A DNA stretch of 64,000 bases, from assembly GCA_016183765.1 (NCBI GenBank), contig JACPEA010000013.1, positions 434,001-498,000 of the forward strand. Direction: 5' to 3'. Positions 25,969 to 34,096 of the stretch are shown one piece after another. Each line of letters starts with the position of its first letter. Within the stretch, counting starts at the first letter, position 1. The notes beneath the pieces are model-generated. The model was given only the letters and a program-made list of their open reading frames with translations, did not search any database and had not been told where the DNA came from. The position numbers and the translations under genes were made by a program. The stretch is from Bacteroidota bacterium (GTDB lineage Bacteria; Bacteroidota; Bacteroidia; Chitinophagales; Chitinophagaceae).

Positions 25969-26655
25969 ATGAAAACTATGTTTGCAAAGACCCGTTGGCT
26001 GTTTTTATTTATTGTTACCCTTTCTTTTATTTCCGAAACATATGCTGCTGAAAAGGTAGTGATCACCACTTCCCCGCAGACGGCCCGTATTTATGTGAAT
26101 GGGGTTCAGATGGGTACAGGAAAAGTTGAAATAAAGGTTGCTAAAAATAACTGTATCACGGTAGAGGTGAAACAGGAAGGATATATCTCGGAGAGCCGTA
26201 CCTATTGTGTTAAAAAAGGCATGGCAGATCCTCCTTCCACCGATTATATACAATTGCAGGAAGATGAATCCTATACCTCTTCTATCGAATCCAATATTGC
26301 CAATACGGAGATACAGATCAATGTGCATGCTGATAAATCCAGGGAAGAAGCCTGGAAACAACTGATCGGTACTGTACTGGATAAATTCGATGTGCTGGAG
26401 AACAGCGATGAAAAAGCCGGTTATATCCGCACTTCATGGGTAGGTATGTCGTTCAAGGCCAATACCATCCGTATCCGCCTGATCGTAAAACAATCTTCTG
26501 AGAAACCACTTGCGTATAAGGTGAAATTCGTATCCGAAGCCTCCGGAAGATCTTCCACGCCTTATAATGCAGATGAACAGTTCAGACCCTATAACCGTAT
26601 CCTGAAAAAATACGATGGTTTCCTTGATGAATTGATCACCAGGTTGAAGAACTAA
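25969..26655 (+). CDS. PEGA domain-containing secreted protein
   Basis: A 228-residue exported protein. The chosen start MKTMFAKTRWLFLFIV gives a clean signal peptide cleaved near TYA; an ATG 27 codons upstream would bury it. Residues 28-80 form a PEGA beta-domain (VVITTSPQTARIYVNGVQMG, VEVKQEGYISESRTY), commonly a cell-surface or peptidoglycan-facing module. The rest, about 100-228, is an alpha/beta domain I do not recognise; it contains WKQLIGTVLDKFDVLE and ends YDGFLDELITRLKN. The gene stands alone with its own terminator. Confidence 0.82.
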   Translation: MKTMFAKTRWLFLFIVTLSFISETYAAEKVVITTSPQTARIYVNGVQMGTGKVEIKVAKNNCITVEVKQEGYISESRTYCVKKGMADPPSTDYIQLQEDESYTSSIESNIANTEIQINVHADKSREEAWKQLIGTVLDKFDVLENSDEKAGYIRTSWVGMSFKANTIRIRLIVKQSSEKPLAYKVKFVSEASGRSSTPYNADEQFRPYNRILKKYDGFLDELITRLKN

Positions 26656-26680
26656 ATGAATCAACAGGACACAGGTACAG

Positions 26681-26713
26681 AACCACTTACGGGATAACGT
26701 AAGTGGTTTTTTT
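26681..26713 (+). terminator. Intrinsic terminator of the PEGA gene
   Basis: A perfect 11-bp stem pairs AACCACTTACG (26681-26691) with CGTAAGTGGTT (26698-26708), followed by five more T. Confidence 0.9.
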
Positions 26714-26790
26714 ATGCTGTGGCCACTTTGCTCAATGCGCCTGCTGCTTTTCACCTGGTTGTCTTAACGTCGGACTGGAGTAATTAAACT

Positions 26791-27897
26791 TTAAAATTCC
26801 GGCCCGTATAACATAGACATGAACCGTTCGAACAGATAGTCGGGATGCAGCTCCAGCATGGAGTTGAAATAGATAATTACCGTGCAATCGCGCAGGTTGC
26901 TATGGTACATCGATGAGCTATACCCTGTTACGGTTCCATTGTGTCCATAAAAAGAACCCCGGCGAAACAGGCCCAACCCATAGGCAAGGCGTGGGGCCAG
27001 CTCACGCATGTCTTCCAGTCTTCTCCGCTGCATAACGGGTGATAGTAATTCACCGCCAACCAGTGCTTCCACGTATCTCTGCAGTTCACGTGGTGTAGAA
27101 TAAGCAGCGCCTGCTGCCCAGACATAGGAATAATCATATATTTCAGTCTGGTCATTGCCCGCTACAAAACTGCCTTCATAGTATCCCCGGGCATGTGGTC
27201 CGGGAAAACCCGTACCCGATGTGATCAGAGCGGTCTGTGTTAACTGCAGGGGTCGGGTGATCCTCTGCCGGATCTCTGCTTCCAGGCTATTGCCTGTGAT
27301 CTTTTCGATGATCATGCCCAATAAGATGGTGTTCGAATTGGAGTAGCTGAATCCGGTTCCGGGTTCAAACAGGAGGTTTTCTGAAAAAGCCCAGTCAACC
27401 AATTCCTGCGGGGTCCAGCGCCTGGCAGGGGTGGCTTCCATAATATTTCCCCAAAGTGTGTTGCGTGTATAATCGCGAATACCGCTGGTCATGTTACATA
27501 GCATGGCAACCGTTATGGCGCCTGCTTTGGGATAGTTCGGGAAATATTTTGATACCTTTTCATCCAGCGAAAGTTTTCCTTCTTCCACCAGTTGCAGTAA
27601 TACGGTTCCGGTGAAGGTTTTGGTATTGCTTCCGATCCTGAAAACATACCCGCTGTTCATGGGGGTTTGATCCGATAGATTGGCCACGCCACTGGTATAC
27701 ATCCAGTTGATCCCTCTTTTTTTATCTACCACCAGCGCTACCAGTCCGGGTACCTTTGTGGTTTGAATGACGGAGTCTGCAATGAACTGCATCTGGTCAG
27801 TAGTGGCCAGGTTTACATTCCAGGGATTTTCTTTTCTGCAGGCTGTCAGTGCAAGAATAGCAGCAATGCTAAGCAGGTATCGGAAATTTTTCAGCAT
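26791..27897 (-). CDS. Serine hydrolase, class C beta-lactamase-like lipoprotein
   Basis: A 368-residue protein with a lipoprotein signal (ILALTACRKE) and a beta-lactamase/transpeptidase-like fold. All three active-site motifs are present: S-x-x-K as SNTK near residue 92, Y-x-N as YSN near 185, and H-x-G as HNGTVTGYSS near 319. Family members include D-aminopeptidases, esterases and D-Ala-D-Ala carboxypeptidases as well as AmpC enzymes; the substrate cannot be told. The gene stands alone, convergent with the PEGA gene. Confidence 0.92.
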   Translation of the reverse strand: MLKNFRYLLSIAAILALTACRKENPWNVNLATTDQMQFIADSVIQTTKVPGLVALVVDKKRGINWMYTSGVANLSDQTPMNSGYVFRIGSNTKTFTGTVLLQLVEEGKLSLDEKVSKYFPNYPKAGAITVAMLCNMTSGIRDYTRNTLWGNIMEATPARRWTPQELVDWAFSENLLFEPGTGFSYSNSNTILLGMIIEKITGNSLEAEIRQRITRPLQLTQTALITSGTGFPGPHARGYYEGSFVAGNDQTEIYDYSYVWAAGAAYSTPRELQRYVEALVGGELLSPVMQRRRLEDMRELAPRLAYGLGLFRRGSFYGHNGTVTGYSSSMYHSNLRDCTVIIYFNSMLELHPDYLFERFMSMLYGPEF

Positions 27898-28328
27898 GAT
27901 AAGATCAGGGTTGCTTCTTTTAAAAAGCTACTGTAAATCTACCTTGTACGGCAGTTTTTTTTCCTGACAAAAATCATGATTTCGGAAGCCCGGAAGTTGG
28001 TCAGCGATAGCAACGCTGCGATGTCTAAAACTGGGAATATCCCGATAAAGTATGGGTATAGGGTAACCTGCCGGAAAGGTAGGCATGTTTTGGTAAAACA
28101 CCTGTCCCAACTAGTCTTATATTGCTCCAATGCATCCCTGATGAGGATGCGATTACCCCGTTACCTGCTACGGGCAAGAAATCCATTGGTTCCATAGAGG
28201 CAGCGTACTGTGTTTCTAATGATCCATCAGCACCGGTTGGGTGGAGATGGTATTTCGGAGTGTTGTGTTGAATAGGCGATAGCAGAACGTTTTTTTGCTT
28301 AATTTCAATACCTGTTAAAATCAACCCC
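27898..28328. other. Intergenic region between serine hydrolase and DUF1080 genes (divergent)
   Basis: 430 bases without a convincing gene. One hairpin, GCATCC (28132-28137) with GGATGC (28145-28150), has no T-run. I found no perfect -7 element for either neighbour. Antisense frames here lack protein-like composition. Confidence 0.45.
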
Positions 28329-29270
28329 ATGAAACAAATGTGTAAATCCGTTGGCCTGCTGGCCGTACTGCTCATCGCTTCTTTTTCTGTTGCCTGGTCG
28401 CAGGCTAAGGTAGATGCTACCATAGAAGGCCGATGGGATCTGGTGATCCAACAAGATGGAAAAGAACTGCCTTCCTGGCTGGAGATCAGCCATTCGGGAC
28501 GAAATACCCTCATAGGCCGTTTTGTATATGCTTTTGGAAGTGCCAGACCTGTAGCCCAGGTAAAACACAATAATGGCTCTTATTCTTTTTCGATACCACC
28601 GCAATGGGAACCCGGTACCCGTGATATGGAATTTGAATTTACACTGAATAAGGATCAGTTAACCGGTACGATGGTATACACGGATGGTAAAAAATATGAT
28701 TGGACAGGTGTTCGTGCACCTTCGTTGAAAAGGGAGAAAGAACCCGTATGGGATAAGCCTATCCGGTTATTCAATGGTAAGAACCTGGATGGCTGGCATG
28801 CTACCGGTGACAATCAATGGTTGGCAGAGAATGGTATTTTGCGTAGTCCGAAATCGGGTTCAAACCTGGTGAGTGATCAGAAATTCAATGATTTTAAACT
28901 GCACCTGGAATTCCGTTATCCCCAGGGAAGCAACAGCGGTGTGTATCTGCGCGGACGTTATGAAGTGCAGATAGAAGACGGTTATGGCGAAGAGGCCCTG
29001 CCCGACAGGTTTGGCGCTGTTTACGGTTTCCTGCCGCCCAACCAGATGGTTGTTAAAAAAGCCGGAGAATGGCAGAGTTATGATATTACGCTGATTGGTC
29101 GTTTGGTAACGGTTGTTGCTAACGGTAAAACCATTATTGCCAACCAGATCATACCGGGTATTACAGGTGGTGCACTTGATAGCAGGGAAGGAGAAGCCGG
29201 TCCGGTCTTTTTCCAGGGCGATCATGGTCCTGTTGAATTCAGGAACATCATCATCACACCGGCAAAATAA
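28329..29270 (+). CDS. DUF1080 (3-keto-disaccharide hydrolase) protein with extra N-terminal beta domain
   Basis: A 313-residue secreted protein with a signal peptide (cleaved near AWSQ). Residues 30-130 form a beta-rich domain (IEGRWDLVIQQDGKELPS, DMEFEFTLNKDQLTGTMVY) that resembles lipocalin-like beta sheets. Residues 145-313 are a DUF1080 domain with the family landmarks FNGKNLDGWHATGDNQW, FKLHLEFRYPQGSNSGVYLRG, GAVYGF and FRNIIITPAK. DUF1080 proteins hydrolyse or eliminate 3-keto-glycosides or bind sugars in a concanavalin-like fold. A sialidase gene follows after 24 bases. Confidence 0.9.
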   Translation: MKQMCKSVGLLAVLLIASFSVAWSQAKVDATIEGRWDLVIQQDGKELPSWLEISHSGRNTLIGRFVYAFGSARPVAQVKHNNGSYSFSIPPQWEPGTRDMEFEFTLNKDQLTGTMVYTDGKKYDWTGVRAPSLKREKEPVWDKPIRLFNGKNLDGWHATGDNQWLAENGILRSPKSGSNLVSDQKFNDFKLHLEFRYPQGSNSGVYLRGRYEVQIEDGYGEEALPDRFGAVYGFLPPNQMVVKKAGEWQSYDITLIGRLVTVVANGKTIIANQIIPGITGGALDSREGEAGPVFFQGDHGPVEFRNIIITPAK

Positions 29271-29294
29271 ACCTGCCTGATTGCGGGCTGTTGT

Positions 29295-30461
29295 ATGAAG
29301 AAAGGTTTTTTATTAACCCTCTGTTTTCTTGCCTGTACCGGTTTACTCAGATCGCAGGTACAGGCGGTGCCCGTATTTGTTTCAGGCACTGAAGGATACC
29401 GGGTATTCCGCATTCCGGCCATCATTCAGTTGGCCGACGGGGCCTTACTTGCTTTTGCCGAAGGCCGGGTAACCGGTGGAGCTGATTTTGGCGATATCGA
29501 TATTGTACTGAAAAAAAGCAGGGATAAGGGCAGGACATGGTCGGCCCTGCAGAAGGTTACGGATAATGATACGTTGCAATCCGGGAATCCCGCACCGGTA
29601 GTGGACCTGACGGATCCCCGTTATCCGCAGGGAAGAATTTTTCTATTTTATAACACAGGTAATGTAACCGAGAACGATATCCGTAAGGGTAAAGGATATA
29701 AGCAGGTCTGGTATGTAACTTCTGTGGATGGCGGGAGTAGCTGGTCTGCACCGGTTGATATTACCCTGCAGGTTCACCGCCCGTATAAACCTGCTGTTAA
29801 TCCGGCCTATGATTATAAAGAGGATTGGAGATGTTATGCCAATACGCCGGGTCATGCAGAACAATTTCAGCAGGGTACATACAAAGGGCGCATCTATATT
29901 GCGGCCAATCATAGTGCCGGGTCACCACAGGCGGATGCTGGTGATTACAGGGCCCATGGTTTTTATACGGATGATCACGGTGAAAGTTTTCATCTCAGTG
30001 AGGTGGTTAACCTGCCTGGTTCCAATGAAGCCAGTGCCACAGCCTTGCCGGGAGACCGGCTGATGCTGAATATCCGCAACCAGAAAGCTGATCAGCGGTC
30101 AAGGATCGTTGCTTTGAGCAGCAATGGCGGGCAGCGTTGGGATACGGTCTATTTTGATAAACAATTACCCGATCCCGTTTGTGAAGGAAGTATACTGAAC
30201 CTGAATCCCCGAAGTAAAAAAACAGTGCTTGCTTTCAGTAACAATGCTTCTGAAAAGCGAAGGGACAGCCTGACCCTTCGGATCAGTTTTGACGAAGGGA
30301 AAACCTGGCCCAGGTACTGGCTGGTAGAAGCGGGAACTGCCGGCAAAAAAGGAGATGCCACCGCTTATTCAGATATCGTATCGGTAAATAAGAGGGAGCT
30401 GGGGGTTTTATATGAAAGGGATAATTACAGTATGATCTCGTTCCGGTTGTTGCGATGGTGA
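29295..30461 (+). CDS. Exo-alpha-sialidase (GH33 neuraminidase)
   Basis: A 388-residue exported six-bladed propeller enzyme that removes terminal sialic acids. The signal peptide is cleaved near LLRSQ. The catalytic arginine motif is FRIP near residue 37. Four Asp boxes are visible: SRDKGRTW (75), SVDGGSSW (142), SSNGGQRW (275) and SFDEGKTW (330). The catalytic Glu probably lies in NEASATAL, and the nucleophilic pair in AYSDIV and LYERD is present, so the enzyme looks intact. It is co-directional with the DUF1080 gene. No sialic acid catabolic genes are in the window. Confidence 0.93.
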   Translation: MKKGFLLTLCFLACTGLLRSQVQAVPVFVSGTEGYRVFRIPAIIQLADGALLAFAEGRVTGGADFGDIDIVLKKSRDKGRTWSALQKVTDNDTLQSGNPAPVVDLTDPRYPQGRIFLFYNTGNVTENDIRKGKGYKQVWYVTSVDGGSSWSAPVDITLQVHRPYKPAVNPAYDYKEDWRCYANTPGHAEQFQQGTYKGRIYIAANHSAGSPQADAGDYRAHGFYTDDHGESFHLSEVVNLPGSNEASATALPGDRLMLNIRNQKADQRSRIVALSSNGGQRWDTVYFDKQLPDPVCEGSILNLNPRSKKTVLAFSNNASEKRRDSLTLRISFDEGKTWPRYWLVEAGTAGKKGDATAYSDIVSVNKRELGVLYERDNYSMISFRLLRW

Positions 30462-30580
30462 TTTTTATTTACCGGGCGAGAGGATGAGATCCGGCTTCCG
30501 GAACATCGTAACGCGCATATACGGGATTGGGAGTTTGTTAATCCCAAATTCAATACAAAGAGCCTTCGGTAAAATACATA

Positions 30581-30613
30581 AAAAAACAGCTCCGGATCAG
30601 GAGCTGTTTTTTT
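30581..30613. terminator. Bidirectional intrinsic terminator between sialidase and phosphoesterase genes
   Basis: CAGCTCC (30587-30593) pairs with GGAGCTG (30600-30606), flanked by six A and seven T, so it works for both convergent genes. Confidence 0.9.
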
Positions 30614-30629
30614 ATGTGCTATTGAACAC

Positions 30630-33600
30630 TTATTTATTTTTTTGCCGGGTTTCTGAAGGATAGGGTATATCACCTTTAGCATATTGCCAGATGATACGGT
30701 TCATGGTATCGTCTTTGCCGCCATCGATCTGATTGAATACCTCATGTTGCGATTGGAGGGCCATCTTTCTTTCTTTTGCGCTCAATACGTTCAGTTTCTT
30801 ATTCATCTCGTCTAACGGAATATTATTGGGCAGGAAATGATAAGGTGTACTGTCTTTGATGCGCTGAAAACAGTCTGTCATCAGCCTGGCCGTTGCATCC
30901 ATTACATTCATAGGAGGAATGCCTAATATCTGCTCTATGGTTCGCAGCATGGATGTTTGGTTGTACGCTGTGGTGACGAGCTTCTTACTGCTGTAGGGAC
31001 TTATGACCAATCCAACGGTCCGGTATGCAGAGATATGATCCCATCCGCTCTGAGAGTCATCCTGTGTGATGAAAATAACGGTCGAATCCCAGTACCTGCT
31101 TTTGCTGATCATCTCTATCATTCTGCCAACGGCAAGGTCATTATCGGCTACCATGGCATTAGGGGTGGGAAAATCGGGTGAGGTTCCGGCGCTGTGGTCG
31201 TTGGGCAACGAAACTACCATGAGGTTAGGCAGGTTATTGTTTTTTTCCGCCTCTTTCCATTCTTCTATGAAAATATCGGCACGTTGCTGGTCGCTGAAGG
31301 CAATATTGTCGCAATCGGGGAAAGTGGCAGAAATGATCGGCCGTATGCGGGCAATGGTGGTCTCGTTATGCCAGACGGGTTTTTTGCCTGCCTGGTAATT
31401 CTTATAGAGATCCTGCCACTTTAGTTTTCTGTCGTACTCTGTTTCGCAAGCTTCTCCAAAAATGCGAACGGTTTTTCCATGGTCAAGGGCCTGGTTCCAG
31501 ATGAAACCGCTTTTGTTGTATACCAATGCATCTTCCTGCCGGTGCGGATAACTGCGGAACCATGCGCGTACATTCTTCTCTACATAATCCGATACTATTC
31601 CCGCATCCGTCCATTGATGCCCTTCTGCGGATGATTTTCCTGAGGCATAATAATTATCCATCCAGCCAAACTGCATGGCCAATGCATGCATATTGGGTGT
31701 GATCTTTTTTCCGAAAATACACAGTGAGCTGTCGCCTCTTCCTGTTGGTATATCCCCATATACCTGGTCATAGGTCTTGTTTTCCTTGATGATGTACACC
31801 ACGTGTTTAAAAACAGAGGGCTCGCCTAAACGGGCAGGAACAGGAACCGGTGCCACATTTTGCCTGGGTAAAAACTGTTCTGTGCGGTTAACCAGGTTCA
31901 GCCTGGCTACTTCCAGCGTATACTGTTCCAGCCTGTTTCTGCCGGGGATTGGAATGATGCTTACAGAAGCCAATTGGTTGTGGATGGATCTTGCTTTCCG
32001 TTTTTCATCGATCACGTTGGCTCCATCGGATTCAAGATTGGCAACAATAAGTGTGTTACCAGCTAATGCAAGTCCGCCAGGATAGGCTTCCGTAGGGATC
32101 ATTCCCAATAATCTTGTTTTCCCTTTTCCAGACCTGGCAGCTTGTTTGCCTAACGCTACCACCGCTACTGCATTGTCCATACCATTGGCCACATATAATA
32201 CAGTATTCTCTTTGTTTAGCTGTAGTGCATTTGGACTGCTTCCCTGCAAGTTCTTTGTTTTATTCAATAAACCCACTGGAATGGTTTCTGTGATAATGTC
32301 TTTTTGGCTATGTATCACGGTGATCTCGTCACTATTCCCGTTTGCAACATACACATATTGTCCATCGACAGAAGCCATTACTGCATTAGGGTGTAGTCCT
32401 GCAGTGATCTCTCTTAGCTGTGTTCCGGTTCGGGTATCGAACACACTTACCGAACCCATTGCAGTAGCGCCGGTTGCGGGATCGGTATAGGCAAGGTCCC
32501 AGGGTGTGCCAGCTCTTTCGCGGCTGCTGTCTATTGCGGTACTTCCGGCCCAATTGCTCACATATACTTTATTGGCAGCTACTGCCAGGCCGTAAGGTGC
32601 CACTCCTGTAGTGGTCTTCCATACTATGCTGCGATCGCTCCAGCGGAGCTTGGCCAGCTCGTTATTGCCGTTAAGGACCAGATAGAGAAATGTTCCGTCC
32701 GGTTCTTTTGATACGGCGATATCATTGGGAAGCGCATTTTTGGAGGGCGCTCTTTTTTCAAATGTAACTGATGAGAAATGATGAAAACCATTGGCCCATT
32801 CGGTTATCATCAGAGCGCCTTTGCCAGTTTCTTTTTCGGCCGCACTCCAAACTATCCATGTTTTGCCATTGTCGGTAAATACTTTTATACCAGCGTATGT
32901 GCTCATATATTTTGCATACATGGGCAGGTCGGTATAGCTCCATCTGTGGCTTATTGTTTTCTGCCTGGTATCCAATACGCTGATACCATACCTGTCTTCA
33001 ATGACCGCCAAACCGGGAGTGGGTAACAGGGCTATATCCAGTGCATGGTTCTCCAGATCGGGTCTGCCATACCGAACCACATCACCTGCCGATTGGATGA
33101 TCCTGTTATAAGGAAGGGTATGACGGTTTGTGTTTTGTTTTACCAGAAAATCGGCGAGCTCTGCTATGCGGTCGGTATTGAGGAAATCCACGCCCATTTT
33201 CCTCATTTCTTCCCAGCTTTTCGGATGATCGGGAATGGCCCAGAAACGGACTGTCTTGTTCAGTGCATGTGTCTGATCGATCAGTTGTTGCAGCTCCTTC
33301 CTGTCATCTTCCGGAAAGGGTTGTGCGGGGTCTTTCCATTTGGAATACCTGCTGAAATTTTCGCTCAGCATGGCTATGCGTGACAAAGTCCGCGCAGGGT
33401 ACTGTTGCCCCAGTCTTCCATCAAACCAGATATAAGATGGGTAACGATGGTATAGCGAATCAGCAGGCCGGTTGCCTGATATTACGATCTGTATGCTGCG
33501 GTTATGGATGATGGAAGGATATTTCTCAAGTAAGGAGATCAGTGCCGGTAAGGTACGGTGTCCATCAGTCTTCAGGTCTATCAGGAATTGCAGCTTCCTG

Positions 33601-33911
33601 TTACTGTCTGTATAAATACTGCCTCCATTTTTTCGGATACTTTCTGCCATGGGTTGCAGGTAGAGGTTTTCGAGGTTCCTTGCGGGTGTTAACTGTGAAC
33701 TGTCATGACCCACCAGCAACTGATCGTGAAACAGGAAAATATCCGCTTCCATAGATCCGAAGCCTTCTTCGTAAGCCTGGTAAAAAGGATGGTGCTGTTC
33801 AAAATCATTATGCGAGTGGGCATTGGCGAGCGAATAAACCGGAGTTTGCGCAGTAAGGATACCTGCGCTGAAACTGAAACATGCAAACAGTAAGGAACGG
33901 ATAAGGAGCAT
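30630..33911 (-). CDS. Three-domain fusion: PI-PLC/GDPD-like + YncE-like propeller + phosphoesterase (alkaline phosphatase superfamily)
   Basis: A 1093-residue exported protein; ATG at 33911 gives a proper signal peptide (LLFACFSFSAGILTAQ). Residues 25-265 resemble phosphatidylinositol phospholipase C/glycerophosphodiesterase barrels (NAHSHNDFEQHHPFYQAY, SMEADIFLFHD, FLIDLKTDG). Residues about 275-690 form a YVTN/YncE-type beta-propeller with repeats such as VYVANGNSDEITVIHSQ and LYVANGMDNAVAVVAL. Residues about 700-1000 are a phosphoesterase (PF04185) domain with ENKTYDQVYGD near 710, SLPNDHSAG near 902 and FITQDDSQSGWDH near 951. Propeller plus phosphoesterase is a known pairing; the barrel in front makes an unusual three-part enzyme. 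Confidence 0.88.
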   Translation of the reverse strand: MLLIRSLLFACFSFSAGILTAQTPVYSLANAHSHNDFEQHHPFYQAYEEGFGSMEADIFLFHDQLLVGHDSSQLTPARNLENLYLQPMAESIRKNGGSIYTDSNRKLQFLIDLKTDGHRTLPALISLLEKYPSIIHNRSIQIVISGNRPADSLYHRYPSYIWFDGRLGQQYPARTLSRIAMLSENFSRYSKWKDPAQPFPEDDRKELQQLIDQTHALNKTVRFWAIPDHPKSWEEMRKMGVDFLNTDRIAELADFLVKQNTNRHTLPYNRIIQSAGDVVRYGRPDLENHALDIALLPTPGLAVIEDRYGISVLDTRQKTISHRWSYTDLPMYAKYMSTYAGIKVFTDNGKTWIVWSAAEKETGKGALMITEWANGFHHFSSVTFEKRAPSKNALPNDIAVSKEPDGTFLYLVLNGNNELAKLRWSDRSIVWKTTTGVAPYGLAVAANKVYVSNWAGSTAIDSSRERAGTPWDLAYTDPATGATAMGSVSVFDTRTGTQLREITAGLHPNAVMASVDGQYVYVANGNSDEITVIHSQKDIITETIPVGLLNKTKNLQGSSPNALQLNKENTVLYVANGMDNAVAVVALGKQAARSGKGKTRLLGMIPTEAYPGGLALAGNTLIVANLESDGANVIDEKRKARSIHNQLASVSIIPIPGRNRLEQYTLEVARLNLVNRTEQFLPRQNVAPVPVPARLGEPSVFKHVVYIIKENKTYDQVYGDIPTGRGDSSLCIFGKKITPNMHALAMQFGWMDNYYASGKSSAEGHQWTDAGIVSDYVEKNVRAWFRSYPHRQEDALVYNKSGFIWNQALDHGKTVRIFGEACETEYDRKLKWQDLYKNYQAGKKPVWHNETTIARIRPIISATFPDCDNIAFSDQQRADIFIEEWKEAEKNNNLPNLMVVSLPNDHSAGTSPDFPTPNAMVADNDLAVGRMIEMISKSRYWDSTVIFITQDDSQSGWDHISAYRTVGLVISPYSSKKLVTTAYNQTSMLRTIEQILGIPPMNVMDATARLMTDCFQRIKDSTPYHFLPNNIPLDEMNKKLNVLSAKERKMALQSQHEVFNQIDGGKDDTMNRIIWQYAKGDIPYPSETRQKNK

Positions 33912-34055
33912 ACGTACTGGTTTTGGATACAAATTGTTAATCAATTTTTTAAAAGTATGGATATCTCTGAGGAGTTGTTGCATTATGGTTCTGTTTTATT
34001 TCCATTATGAAATTGTTATACGTGCATATCTGTCTTTTTTATGATTCCTGCGTAA

Positions 34056-34063
34056 TAGATTTG
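34056..34063 (+). promoter_or_regulatory. -7 promoter element of second susC
   Basis: TAGATTTG matches TAnnTTTG exactly, 33 bases before the start codon at 34097. Confidence 0.45.
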
Positions 34064-34096
34064 CGATTTTGAAAGCATCACACTAAACTACTGCTC

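Noticed and set aside
28025..28570. Open minus-strand frame of 181 codons crossing the gap before the DUF1080 gene
   Set aside because: It overlaps the signal peptide region of a well supported gene and shows no recognisable domain or protein-like composition.
29295..30461. Complete sialic acid utilisation cluster around the sialidase
   Set aside because: No lyase, epimerase, kinase or deaminase for sialic acid or GlcNAc 6-phosphate is present in the window.
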